This document shows positions 47,500-56,793 of a stretch of 64,000 nucleotides of DNA, in pieces. A program made the translations under genes and the position numbers. A model generated the notes under the pieces. The model was not told where the DNA came from. It was given only the letters and a program-made list of their open reading frames with translations, and did not search any database. Origin of the DNA: Xanthomonas indica (lineage in GTDB: Bacteria; Pseudomonadota; Gammaproteobacteria; Xanthomonadales; Xanthomonadaceae); contig NZ_CP131914.1 in NCBI RefSeq assembly GCF_040529045.1, positions 443,001 through 507,000 on the forward strand, in the 5' to 3' direction. Each line of letters starts with the position of its first letter. The stretch's first letter is position 1.

Positions 47500-48282
47500 T
47501 CAGACCCGCGGATCGGGCGGATTGCCGCGGCCAGGGCGATCGTAGCGATCCGAATCGAAGGCTTCGCGCACGGCGGCCTTGGCCTGCGCCCAGCTCAGCC
47601 GCGAGCGGTCCTTGACGCGCTCCCAGCCGCTTTCCAGATCCGATTCCAGGCGGTCGTCCCAGACGCGATCGCGGTAGCGGCTGCGCGCCTGCACGCCATA
47701 GCGGTAGGCCGGGCGGTAGTCGTCGTAGCTGCTGTCGGTGCCGCGGTAGTCCACGGTGTCGAAGCGCTCGGCGTAGTAGCGGTCGCTGTCCTCGTAGGTG
47801 CGGTAGGTGGCGTCGGCGCGCTCCCAGGAGTCGCGCGCGGCCAGTCGCGCCTCGTCCCACTCCAGGCGCGAGTCGCCGCGGCGCGTGCCCCAGTCATGCG
47901 ACAGTTCGCGCTCGTGTTCGTCCCAGGTGCGCGAGGGATACTGCTCGCGCGCCTGCAGGCCCAGGCCGTAGGCCGCGGCATAGTCGCGGTCGTAGTCGTA
48001 ATCGGCCTTGGCGTAGTCGCGGTTGCGGTACTCCTCGCGCCAGTAGGCGTCCTCGCCGGTGGGGTCGATGCGCTCGGCCACGCCCTTGCCCGCGGCCGCG
48101 CCGGCGACCACGCCCACCGCTGCGCCGATCAGGGTGCCGAGCGGCCCGAATACGGTGCCGGCCAGTGCGCCCGCGGCCACGCCGCCGGCGGTGCCGCCGA
48201 TGCCGACGCCGACCGGATGCGAACCCGGGGTGCCAGAAATCGGGTCGCGATTGAGATCGCGGGCTTTGTCGTTGTTGTCCAT
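47500..48282 (-). CDS. Glycine-zipper protein with duplicated Tyr/Arg-rich repeats
   Basis: 260 residues from the ATG at 48282 (MDNNDKARDLNRDP). A Gly/Ala-rich hydrophobic segment at about 22-68 (VGIGGTAGGVAAGALAGTVF) looks like a glycine zipper that could insert in a membrane. The rest contains two imperfect copies of a unit of about 60 residues: YGLGLQAREQYPSRTWDEHE and YGVQARSRYRDRVWDDRLES. The C-terminus is rich in Tyr, Asp and Arg. No named family was recognised; expression in stress or desiccation is conceivable but unproved. Confidence 0.78.
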   Translation of the reverse strand: MDNNDKARDLNRDPISGTPGSHPVGVGIGGTAGGVAAGALAGTVFGPLGTLIGAAVGVVAGAAAGKGVAERIDPTGEDAYWREEYRNRDYAKADYDYDRDYAAAYGLGLQAREQYPSRTWDEHERELSHDWGTRRGDSRLEWDEARLAARDSWERADATYRTYEDSDRYYAERFDTVDYRGTDSSYDDYRPAYRYGVQARSRYRDRVWDDRLESDLESGWERVKDRSRLSWAQAKAAVREAFDSDRYDRPGRGNPPDPRV

Positions 48283-48480
48283 GGGAACGCTCCGTGGCGA
48301 AGGAAGGAAGCACCGGCCGCAGGCCCGTTCGGCGGCGGCAGGTGTCTGCGCACAGTCGCAAGCGCGCGGTGAATCCATCGTGGCACCACGGTGAACCCGC
48401 CATGAGGGCAATGGTGCGTCTTCGTCACCTGGAAGCAACGCGCGGCCGACGGATCGATCGCACGCGGTGATCAGCCACGC

Positions 48481-49081
48481 CTAGCCGCGGCGCCAGACCA
48501 GGCAGCGATTGTTGGCCGGCATCGCCACGTCGTCCTGCAGCACCAGCCCCTGTGCCTGCGCCAGCGCATCCACCGCCTCGGCATCGCGGATGCCGCTGGC
48601 CGGGTCGCGCGCCTTCAGCCACGCATCGAAGTCGCGATTGCTGTCGCTGGTGAAGGTGCCCGTAATTGAATGGGCCGTACACGGCCAGCAAAGCGTCGCT
48701 GCTGTTCGCCAACAACGAGCCGACCCCGGCGAAGAACGCCTGCACCGCGTCCCAACCCATGATGTGCAAGGTGTTCGCGGTGAACACCGCATCGTAGCCG
48801 CCGCGCGGCCATGGCCCTTCACGCACGTCCAGCGCCAGCACCGGCGGCGTGTTCGGCAGCGCCGCCGCTTCCAGCCACTGCGCGATGCCGGGCAGGTGCT
48901 CGGCGCGCTCGCTGCATTGCCAACTCAAATGCGGCAGCGCCGCGGCGAAATGCACCGCATGCTGGCCGGTGCCGCTGCCGATCTCCAGCACGCGGCGGCG
49001 GTCGGCGAACTGGCGCTGCAGCACCTGCAGGATCGGATCGCGGTTGCGGTCGCAGGAGGGGGCGTAGGGTCGATCGCTCAT
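48481..49081 (-). pseudogene. DUF938 SAM-dependent methyltransferase, frameshifted
   Basis: The ATG at 49081 starts MSDRPYAPSCDRNRDPILQV, and the SAM-binding motif VLEIGSGTGQHAVHFA is intact. In-frame similarity to DUF938 stops at YGPFNYG and resumes in another frame with GTFTSDSNRDFDAWLKARDP, ending MPANNRCLVWRRG at 48481. The join is at 48659-48661, where GGGC stands in place of the expected GGCGGC, a 2-bp loss. The unshifted product would be about 198 residues. It could be a recent pseudogene or a sequencing/assembly error, since nothing else is damaged. Confidence 0.85.
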
Positions 49082-49154
49082 CGTGTCGTGCACCTGGGTG
49101 CGCCGGGCAGTGCCGCGACGCCACACCGCGGCGCGTGCGGTAGCGACAGGCGGC

Positions 49155-49982
49155 TCATCCGCGCGAGCGCACGAAGATGCGCTTGCCGCCACCTTCGTTG
49201 CCGCGCTCCTCCAGTTCGAAGTGCGACGACAGCCGGCGCAGCAGGTCGCTGAGCTTCTTGTGGCCGTACAGGCGCGGATCGAAATCCGGCCGCACCTTGT
49301 TCAGATAGCTGCCGACGCTGCCGAGTCCGGCCCAGCCCTGGTCGTCGGAGGCTTCCTCGATCGCCTGCCGCAGCAGGGTCAGTGGCGCCGCGGCCTTGGT
49401 CTCGGTCGGCACGGGCGCCGGCTCGGGTTTGGCCGGCGTCGTGGCGGGCTTCTTGCGGCCCTTGGCCGCCGGCTTGGCGGCCGCGGCAGCGGGCTTGGCC
49501 GGCTCGGCGGCACTGGCCTCGCTGCGCAGCACTTCGGTGTAGATGAACTTGTCGCAGGCCTGCACGAACGCATCCGGGGTCTTGCGCTCGCCGAACCCAT
49601 ACACCGTCGGCCCCTCCTCGCGCAGGCGCTGCGCCAGGCGGGTGAAGTCGCTGTCGCTGGAGACCAGGCAGAAGCCGTCGAAGCGACCGGTGTAGAGCAG
49701 GTCCATCGCGTCGATGATCAGCGAGCTGTCGGTGGCGTTCTTGCCGCTGGTGTAGGCGAACTGCTGCACCGGGCTGATCGAGTGCTTCAGCAGGGCCTGC
49801 TTCCACTGGGTCATGCGCGTGCTGGTGAAATCGCCGTAGATGCGCTTGACGCTGGCCACGCCGTACTTGGCGACCTCGGCAAGCAGGCCTTCGATCACCG
49901 ACGGCTGCGCATTGTCGGCGTCGATCAGCACCGCCAGCCGCGGCTGGTCGTCGTCGCTGTCGGAACGGTGGCGGGTTTTCAT
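49155..49982 (-). CDS. NYN-domain protein with LOTUS/OST-HTH-like C-terminus
   Basis: 275 residues from the ATG at 49982. The NYN (PIN-like RNase) domain spans about 12-155: LAVLIDADNAQPSVIEGLL, IIDAMDLLYTGRFDGF and LVSSDSDFTRLAQRL hold the metal-binding aspartates. A low-complexity Ala/Lys/Pro linker (about 165-205) leads to a C-terminal OST-HTH/LOTUS-like domain (TLLRQAIEEASDDQGWAGLG... VRPDFDPRLYGHKKLSDLLR). This is the LabA/DUF88 layout seen in many bacteria; the probable role is RNA processing or binding, with the target unknown. Confidence 0.92.
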   Translation of the reverse strand: MKTRHRSDSDDDQPRLAVLIDADNAQPSVIEGLLAEVAKYGVASVKRIYGDFTSTRMTQWKQALLKHSISPVQQFAYTSGKNATDSSLIIDAMDLLYTGRFDGFCLVSSDSDFTRLAQRLREEGPTVYGFGERKTPDAFVQACDKFIYTEVLRSEASAAEPAKPAAAAAKPAAKGRKKPATTPAKPEPAPVPTETKAAAPLTLLRQAIEEASDDQGWAGLGSVGSYLNKVRPDFDPRLYGHKKLSDLLRRLSSHFELEERGNEGGGKRIFVRSRG

Positions 49983-50084
49983 GGCAAAGCACCTGGCAGG
50001 AAACGGGGTTGAAGGCGGCCGCAGGGCAGCGGCCGCCACTGTGCCACCGCCACGCCGCGACGGCCAGTCGCGAAGCAGCGCCGC

Positions 50085-51221
50085 TCAGTCCTGCGCCGCG
50101 GCCACCGGCGCCGCTGCCGGCAACGGTGGCAGATCCAGATGCCGGCGGAAGAAGCGCGCGATCACCCGCAGCGCCTGCTGGCTTTCCGGCAACTCGGTGT
50201 TCAGATGGAACGCGTGGCCCATGCCGTCCCACACGTGCAGGTCCGCCTCGCGGCCCAGATCGACCAGCCGTGTGTGGGTGTAGGCGACATTGCTCAGTTC
50301 CGCCGCGCGCGTGCCGGTGATGAACAGCAGCGGCGGGAACTGCGCCAGCACCGCGTCTGAGAACACCGGCGACACCAGCGGATCGTGGAAGTCCACGCCC
50401 TCGCCGTAGTACAGGTCTTCCATGATCGGCAGCGCACCCTGCGCATCGGGCAGCGGTGCGTCGTTCACCGCCGCCACCACGTAGCGCGAATCGCCGCGGT
50501 AGCGCGCATCGCCGCCGGCGCAGAACATGCCGGCCGCCGCCGGCATCGGCAGTTTCTCTTTGGCGAACCAGGCCAGCGACTCGCCGGTCAGCACGCCACC
50601 GGCCGAGCAGCCGAACAGGCCGATGTGCTGCGGCGCGTAGCGCTTGAGCGCGGCGCGATAGACCGTGGCCACGTCTTCGCTGGCCGCAGGGAAGCGGTGT
50701 TCCGGGCCTTGCCGGTAGTCGACGCTGACCACGGTGACGCCGGTCATCGCCGCCACCGGGATCGCCTCCATCATGCCGAACGAGGCCGCGCTGCCCATGA
50801 CGAAGGCACCGCCATGCAGTTCGATCAGCAGCCGCTGGCGCTGCGCCGGCGAGGCATCGCGTGGCTGCACCAGGGTCACCGGCACGCCGTCCCAGGTGGT
50901 CCGCTGCAACGTCACCCCGTAGCGCTCGCGCAGCGGGTCCACCACGGTCTTGGCCCAGGCCTCGGTTTCCGCACGGATGCGCGGCAGTTCGCGGCGCAGC
51001 GTGGCGTTGTCCATCTTCGCCAGCGGGTCGCCCTGCGCCATGTCCTTGCGCGCGGCCGCCTGCGCCTGCGGACTGAGGAAGGGCGACAACGGCAGATCGA
51101 ACGTCGGCATGTGCCGCACGCCATCGTGCGGCGGTGCGGCGTCCGTGGCCCGCGACGCCAGCGGGGTCACGCCCGCGATCAGCGCCAGCAGGCGCACCCC
51201 TTGTCTGTACATCGCTCCCAT
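50085..51221 (-). CDS. Alpha/beta hydrolase fold esterase (HSL-like)
   Basis: 378 residues from the ATG at 51221 (an ATG three codons on is also possible), with a signal peptide (LLALIAGVTPLASRA). HSL/BD-FAE-type hydrolase: ELHGGAFVMGSAASF supplies the oxyanion hole, GLFGCSAGGVLTGE the nucleophile Ser, LLFITGTRAAELSN the acid region and GMGHAFHLN the histidine. It is probably a periplasmic carboxylesterase for short-chain or aryl esters. Confidence 0.9.
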   Translation of the reverse strand: MGAMYRQGVRLLALIAGVTPLASRATDAAPPHDGVRHMPTFDLPLSPFLSPQAQAAARKDMAQGDPLAKMDNATLRRELPRIRAETEAWAKTVVDPLRERYGVTLQRTTWDGVPVTLVQPRDASPAQRQRLLIELHGGAFVMGSAASFGMMEAIPVAAMTGVTVVSVDYRQGPEHRFPAASEDVATVYRAALKRYAPQHIGLFGCSAGGVLTGESLAWFAKEKLPMPAAAGMFCAGGDARYRGDSRYVVAAVNDAPLPDAQGALPIMEDLYYGEGVDFHDPLVSPVFSDAVLAQFPPLLFITGTRAAELSNVAYTHTRLVDLGREADLHVWDGMGHAFHLNTELPESQQALRVIARFFRRHLDLPPLPAAAPVAAAQD

Positions 51222-51317
51222 CACGTCCAGGTGCCCTCCACGGCATCGATCGATCGCCGAGGATAGCGGGGCGGCGCACGCGCGACTTTGCACGATCCCG
51301 CCGCTTGGCCGATGCGA

Positions 51318-52133
51318 CTAGCGCGACGCGGGCAACGCCTCGTAGGCCTGGCGCACCGCGGCCTCGCCGTAGCGGCGTTCCAGCCGGCGCACGGTGAAGT
51401 GGCCGCGCGCCATCGCCTGGAAATGGGCGATGAACACGGTGTTGAGCAGCGCGCCGCTGGCCGCGCCGACCAGCGGCACCGCCTGCGCCGCCAGCTTCTC
51501 GCTGACCGTGACCGAGAACTTGGCGGCGATGCGCGACAGCAGCGACACCAGCACCGGTGCGCCCTTGCTGCCCAGGCCATGCGCGGCGATGTACTGCGCG
51601 GCAGCGCTGAGTTGCTGCGCCATCGCCGCACGCACCGCGAAGTAGCCCGATTCGCTGCCATCGTCGCGCTGGCTGCGGCCGCCGTGCGCCAGCACCTCCA
51701 GGCAGGCCAGCGCGGTGGCCGGGTCGTCCAGGCGCTCGCCCTCGGCGCGGGCGATGTCGGCGATGGAGCGCAGCATCAGGGTGGTGGTCAACGGCAGTTC
51801 CACCACCAGCCCGGGCAGGCCGAAGAAGCCGCCGGCGGCGCCGGTCGCCGCCACCGCGGCGCCGTGCAGGCGCGGCCGCGCCCGGTCCGGCGCCTGCCCA
51901 CGCAGGGTCAGCAGCGCCGAGCGCAGCGCCATCCGCAGCGCACGCTGGCTGACCGCATCGAGGCGCGAGGACAGCATCTTCGGCAGGCGCTTGCTGATCA
52001 ACGCCTCGATCGGTGCGCCCACCGCATTGGCGATCTTCGCCGCCAGGCCCGGGTGTTCCAGCAGCGCGCGCGCCTGGGCCAGGTCGCGGTGGTCGGCGGC
52101 ATCCATCACGGGGACGGGCAATAGCGAGGTCAT
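51318..52133 (-). CDS. EcsC family protein
   Basis: 271 residues from the ATG at 52133 (MTSLLPVPVMDAADHRDLA). The central hydrophobic section GAAGGFFGLPGLVVELPLTTTLMLRSIADIARAEG and ALNTVFI-like helices are typical of EcsC, a family first named for a Bacillus ABC-transporter operon but of unknown role. No ABC transporter is next to it. It seems to be a free-standing membrane-associated protein. Confidence 0.88.
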   Translation of the reverse strand: MTSLLPVPVMDAADHRDLAQARALLEHPGLAAKIANAVGAPIEALISKRLPKMLSSRLDAVSQRALRMALRSALLTLRGQAPDRARPRLHGAAVAATGAAGGFFGLPGLVVELPLTTTLMLRSIADIARAEGERLDDPATALACLEVLAHGGRSQRDDGSESGYFAVRAAMAQQLSAAAQYIAAHGLGSKGAPVLVSLLSRIAAKFSVTVSEKLAAQAVPLVGAASGALLNTVFIAHFQAMARGHFTVRRLERRYGEAAVRQAYEALPASR

Positions 52134-52259
52134 GGCCGAAGCTCGTGGCGAAGGAGGCGACAGCATGCACCGGGCCGCGGCGGCATGGTGTCGAGGCCCG
52201 ATGACCGGTGCGGGACGTTCAGGAACCGGCCGTGCCTGCGCAGGAGGTGCTAACAGACC

Positions 52260-53654
52260 CTAGATCCGCTCCAGCGCGCGCTGGTGGGTGCGCGGCCCGA
52301 ACCGCCCCACCACCGCGGCGGCCAGCACCAGGCTGGCGGCGATGAAACCGAGCACGCCGCGGTGGCCGGTGCGGTCCAGCAGCACGCCGATCAGCAGGCT
52401 GCTGGCGGCGGTGGACAGGCGGCTGAAGGAATAGCAGAAGCCCACCGCGCGGGCGCGCAGCGCGGTGGGGAACAATTCGGCCTGGTACCCGTGGTAGGCG
52501 AAGCTCATCCAGGCATTGCAGAAGGTCACCGCCGCGCCGCAGGCGATCAGCAGCAGCGGCTGCTGCTGCCAGGCGAACAGCAGGCCGAACAGCACCGCGC
52601 CCAGGGCCGACACCACCACCTGCCACTTGTTCTCCCAGCGCTGCGCCACGCCCATCAGCAACAGCGGCGCCAGCGGATAGGCCAGCGAGATGGCGAAGGC
52701 GTAGCCGAGCCCGTGCACGCTGTCGGCGCCCTGCCGCGCCAGCAGCGCCGGCAGCCAGTTGCCGAAGCCGAAGAAACCGATCGCCTGGAAGATGTGGAAG
52801 CTCACCAGCATCGCCATGCGCCGCCGGTACGGAGGCTGCCACAGCGCCGACAGCTGCGGCGTCGGCACTGGCGTTGCCGATGTCGGCGCCGGTGCCGGCA
52901 ACGGCTGCCCCAGGTCGGCGGCGCAGCGCGCCTCCAGCCGCTGCAGCACCGCGTCGGCCTCGGCATGCCGGCCCTGCGTGGCCAGCCAGCGCGGCGACTC
53001 CGGCAGGCGGCTGCGCAGCCACCACACCGCCAGCGCGAAGCCGCCGCTGAGCAACGCCACCCAGCGCCAGCCGCTCAGGCCCAACGGCGCATGCGGCACC
53101 AGCGCCCAGGCGCTCAACGCCACCGCCGGCACCGCCAGGAACTGCACGCAGAACGCCAGCGCGAACGCCGCGCCGCGCATCTGCCGCGGCACCATTTCCG
53201 ACAGGTAGGTGTCGATGGTGACCAGTTCCACGCCCAGGCCGATGCCGACCACCCCGCGCCACAGGATCACTCCCAGCGCGCTGTGCTGCAGGCCCATCGC
53301 CACCGTGGCCACGCTGTACCAGAGCAGGGCGAAGGAGAACACCGCACGGCGCCCGAAACGATCGACCAGCGGGCTGAGCAGGCTCGCGCCGAGGAACAGG
53401 CCCAGGAACGTCGCCGCGGCGAACGCGGCCTGGTCGGCGATGCCGAACACGCCGGCCGCGCCCTCGGCGAACACGCCCTCGCGCAGCAGGCCGGGGCTGA
53501 GGTAGGCGGTCTGGAACAGATCGAACAGTTCGAAGAAACCGCCCAGCGCCAGCAGCGCGACCAGCCGCCACAGGCTCCGGGTCGGCGGCAGGCGTTCCAG
53601 GCGCGCCGCGACCAGGGCGACGGGATCGGAAGCGGCAACGGCGGCATCGCGCAT
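52260..53654 (-). CDS. MFS transporter
   Basis: 464 residues with twelve predicted membrane helices split 6+6 by a Pro/Ala-rich central loop (about 245-275). MFS marks: DRFGRRAVFSFALL between helices 2 and 3, YLSEMVPRQMRGAAFA and ELFPTALRARAVGFCYSFSR, which recall the sugar-porter/aromatic-acid (SV2-like) subgroup. The substrate cannot be told. It is followed 126 bp on by the EcsC gene. Confidence 0.9.
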   Translation of the reverse strand: MRDAAVAASDPVALVAARLERLPPTRSLWRLVALLALGGFFELFDLFQTAYLSPGLLREGVFAEGAAGVFGIADQAAFAAATFLGLFLGASLLSPLVDRFGRRAVFSFALLWYSVATVAMGLQHSALGVILWRGVVGIGLGVELVTIDTYLSEMVPRQMRGAAFALAFCVQFLAVPAVALSAWALVPHAPLGLSGWRWVALLSGGFALAVWWLRSRLPESPRWLATQGRHAEADAVLQRLEARCAADLGQPLPAPAPTSATPVPTPQLSALWQPPYRRRMAMLVSFHIFQAIGFFGFGNWLPALLARQGADSVHGLGYAFAISLAYPLAPLLLMGVAQRWENKWQVVVSALGAVLFGLLFAWQQQPLLLIACGAAVTFCNAWMSFAYHGYQAELFPTALRARAVGFCYSFSRLSTAASSLLIGVLLDRTGHRGVLGFIAASLVLAAAVVGRFGPRTHQRALERI

Positions 53655-53813
53655 GCGGGCAGGTCCTGGGGGGAGGAAACGCGCCGGCGCATGCTGCCCG
53701 ATCCAGCGGCACGCGCGCCACCGCGTCGGGCGAAAACTGCCGACCGCGCCGCGTCGGCGTTCAGCGGGATGTCGGCTTCGGCGCGTCCGGCTGCTGCGGG
53801 CGCTGGCCGCCGC

Positions 53814-54719
53814 TCAGCGCAGGAACAGGATGTCCAGGTCGCGGTCGGGCACGAAGTCGCGCTGGCGGAACTCGAACGTCAGGGCATCGGTGCGCTGCAG
53901 CTCACCGTCGAAGCACAGGCTGAGCAGGTCGCCCGGCGCACGCTTCTTCAGGGTCACGTGGAAATCCTGGATCGGCCCCTTCCAGTTGGCGCCGGTGCGC
54001 AGCACGTAGCGCAGGTTGCTCCACTGCAGGCCGTCGGCGCCGGCACGGCGGCGCATGCGCTGCTGCATGGCAGCGTCCAGGCAGGTGCTTTTGGCGTACT
54101 CGCCGATCAGGTCGCTGGCCGGCATCGGCACGCCGGTGGCGACGCTGGGCACGTAGCGGTGGCGGATCGCCACCGCGCCGCCGGCAGGGAAGCGCTGCTG
54201 CCAGACGAAGTACTCGCTGAGGGTGAAGCGGGGCTGCCCGTCCGCGTCGAACCAGCGTGCGGGCAGCGGCTTGCGGCCGGCCGGGACGGTGCCGCCCTCG
54301 ACGTACTCGGCCAGGTCGTCCGGCGTCCAGCCGCTGGCCGCCCACGCGCGGGAGATGTCGTTGCCGTCCAGCTTCGCCACCAGCCGGCGCTCGGTGCGCA
54401 CCGGCTTGCCGTCCACCCACAGCGTGAAGTCGGTGAGCGCGCTGTGGTCGGCCATGCCGAAGTACATCGGCGGCATCGGGAAGGCGATCGGCACCAGCAG
54501 GTCGCGCGTGCTGGTGTTGGTGAACACGTAGTCCACCTGCACCCGGTCCTCGCTGATGAACAGGTCTTCCTTGCTCATGCGGATGTCCGGCTGGCGGATC
54601 AGTTCGATGGAGCCATTGGCGTCGCCGATGCTGCTGTCGTTGGCGAAGGCGGCAGCGGCAAACAGCAAGGGCGACAGCAGCAGGGGCAACAGGCGGCGCG
54701 GCGAGACGTTGGCGATCAT
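53814..54719 (-). CDS. DUF4424-type exported protein
   Basis: 301 residues from the ATG at 54719. Signal peptide ending AAAFA. The mature start NDSSIGDANGSIELIRQPDIRMSKEDLFIS with VQVDYVFTNTSTRDLLVPIAFPMP condensed is the DUF4424 signature. The family is found in the periplasm of Gram-negatives, with unknown function. It is divergent from the GH43 gene, with about 150 bp between the starts. Confidence 0.88.
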   Translation of the reverse strand: MIANVSPRRLLPLLLSPLLFAAAAFANDSSIGDANGSIELIRQPDIRMSKEDLFISEDRVQVDYVFTNTSTRDLLVPIAFPMPPMYFGMADHSALTDFTLWVDGKPVRTERRLVAKLDGNDISRAWAASGWTPDDLAEYVEGGTVPAGRKPLPARWFDADGQPRFTLSEYFVWQQRFPAGGAVAIRHRYVPSVATGVPMPASDLIGEYAKSTCLDAAMQQRMRRRAGADGLQWSNLRYVLRTGANWKGPIQDFHVTLKKRAPGDLLSLCFDGELQRTDALTFEFRQRDFVPDRDLDILFLR

Positions 54720-54871
54720 GGCAGTCGGCGGTTGGCGAGACGGGCGCCGCGGCCGCGGCACTGGGCACTGGGCGGGCGCCATGGTAACCGCGGCGACACG
54801 GGCGGCCGCATCGCATCTCGCCACCCCCTTTGCTACGGTAGCCGGCGCCGCCACGGGGGAAGGCCATCGTC

Positions 54872-56695
54872 ATGTTCAGAGCATTCGCACCGCTGGCGCT
54901 GCTGGCGTCCGCCGGGCTGGCCGCGGCGCAGACGCCGGGCGCACGCAGCTACGCCAACCCGATCGACCTGGACTACCGCTACAACTTCGAACAACTCAAC
55001 GACGGCATCTCCTATCGCACCGGCGCCGACCCGGTGTTCGTGCGCTTTGGCGATGCCTACTACCTGTTCCAGACCCTGGCCGACGGCTACTGGCGCTCCA
55101 GCAACCTGCTCGACTGGCAGTTCGTCACGCCCAGCCGCTGGCCGTTCGAGAGCATCGTCGCGCCGGCGGTGGTCGCCGACGGCGACCGCCTGGTGATCAT
55201 GCAGTCGGCCTTCGAACCGCGCCCGCTGCTGCAGACCCGCGACCCGGCCAGCGGCACGCTCGACTTCCTGACCCGGCTGCTGCCGAAGCTGCCGCGCGCC
55301 CAGCCGATCGGCACCGAGATGAAGGGCCGGCCGCTCAGCGACGTGCCGCCCGGCCCCTGGGACCCGGACCTGTTCATCGACGACGACGGCCAGAGGTACC
55401 TGTACTGGGGCTCCTCGGACCGCTACCCGCTGTACGGCATCGCCATGGACCGCAGCGCGCACGGAGTCGCCTTCCGCGGCGTGCCGACGCCACTGCTCAC
55501 GCTGGATCCGGCGCAGCATGGCTGGGAGCGCTTCGGCCCCGACCACCGCGGCGCCCGCTTCCCCGACGGCAGCCCGATCGGCAGCTTCCTGGAAGGCGCA
55601 TGGATGACCAAGACCGGCGGCCGCTACTACCTGCAGTACGGCGCGCCGGGCAGCGAGTACAACGCCTATGCCACCGGCGTGTACGTTGGCGAGCACCCGC
55701 TCGGCCCGTTCGTCTATGCGGCGTACAACCCGGTGGCGTACAAGCCCGGCGGCTTCATGCAGGGCGCCGGCCACGGCTCCACGTTCCAGGACGCGCACGG
55801 CAACTGGTGGAACAGCGGCACCGCCTGGATCGGCGCCAACTGGACCTTCGAACGGCGCATCGTGCTGTTCCCCGCCGCGTTCGCCGCCGATGGGCAGATG
55901 CGCGTGTCCACCCGTTTCGGCGATTTCCCGCACTGGATGCCGGAAGGCCCGGTGGCCGACCCGGAGACGCTGTTCACCGGCTGGATGCTGCTGTCCTACC
56001 GCAAGCCGGCCACCGCCTCGTCCACCCTGGACGGTTTCGCCGCCGGCCGCGCCACCGACGAGGACCCGCGCAGCGACTGGGTGGCCGCGCGCAACGCGCC
56101 CGGCGAGACCCTCACCGTCGACCTGGGCGGGGAGCGCAGCGTGCGCGCGGTGCAGGTCAACTTCGCCGACTACCGTGCCGGCCGCTATGGCGATGCGCCG
56201 GACATCTACACCGCGTTCCGGCTGCAGCACTCGCGCGACGGCCGCCACTGGCTGCCGCTGGCCGAGGTCGGCGACGGCGCCGACCGGCGCGACCGGCCCA
56301 ACGCCTACCTGCAACTGCCCGCGCCGGTGCGCACCCGCTACATCCGCTACGTGCACGGCCACGTCGGCGCCGCCCACCTGGCGATCAGCGAGCTGCGCGT
56401 GTTCGGCAACGCCGACGGTGCCCCACCGCCGGCGCCGACCGGTGTCACCGTGCGCCGCGAGGATGACCGCCGCAACGCCCGCGTGCACTGGCAGGCCGTG
56501 CCCGGCGCCGTCGGCTACAACGTGCGCTGGGGCCTGCGCGCCGATCGCCTCACCCTCACCTACCAGGTGTTCGCCGACCGCGGCACCGACCTGGAACTCC
56601 GCGCGCTCAACGTCGGCCAGGACTACGTGTTCGCCGTCGAAGCCTTCGACGAGCGCGGTGTCTCCCCGCTGAGCGCGCCCATCGCCGTGCCATGA
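54872..56695 (+). CDS. Exported glycoside hydrolase family 43 protein with F5/8C and Fn3 domains
   Basis: 607 residues. Signal peptide MFRAFAPLALLASAGLAAAQ. The five-bladed GH43 domain (about 40-370) has the three expected acids: Asp53 (GADPVF), Asp164 (WDPDLFIDDDG) and Glu241 (SFLEGAWM). A discoidin/F5/8C-type carbohydrate-binding module (about 380-515, ATASSTLDGFAAGRATDEDP) and a fibronectin type III module (about 520-605) follow. It probably trims arabinofuranosyl or xylosyl residues from plant polysaccharide. Its stop overlaps nothing coding; the LprI-like gene starts about 100 bp on. Confidence 0.93.
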   Translation: MFRAFAPLALLASAGLAAAQTPGARSYANPIDLDYRYNFEQLNDGISYRTGADPVFVRFGDAYYLFQTLADGYWRSSNLLDWQFVTPSRWPFESIVAPAVVADGDRLVIMQSAFEPRPLLQTRDPASGTLDFLTRLLPKLPRAQPIGTEMKGRPLSDVPPGPWDPDLFIDDDGQRYLYWGSSDRYPLYGIAMDRSAHGVAFRGVPTPLLTLDPAQHGWERFGPDHRGARFPDGSPIGSFLEGAWMTKTGGRYYLQYGAPGSEYNAYATGVYVGEHPLGPFVYAAYNPVAYKPGGFMQGAGHGSTFQDAHGNWWNSGTAWIGANWTFERRIVLFPAAFAADGQMRVSTRFGDFPHWMPEGPVADPETLFTGWMLLSYRKPATASSTLDGFAAGRATDEDPRSDWVAARNAPGETLTVDLGGERSVRAVQVNFADYRAGRYGDAPDIYTAFRLQHSRDGRHWLPLAEVGDGADRRDRPNAYLQLPAPVRTRYIRYVHGHVGAAHLAISELRVFGNADGAPPPAPTGVTVRREDDRRNARVHWQAVPGAVGYNVRWGLRADRLTLTYQVFADRGTDLELRALNVGQDYVFAVEAFDERGVSPLSAPIAVP

Positions 56696-56793
56696 AGCCA
56701 TCACCGCCCTTCCCGTATGCTTGGCGCCACCTCGACCGCGCACCGGCGATGCGGCGCGCGGCAGGATCGGCTGCCGATCGAAGGAGAAGGACG

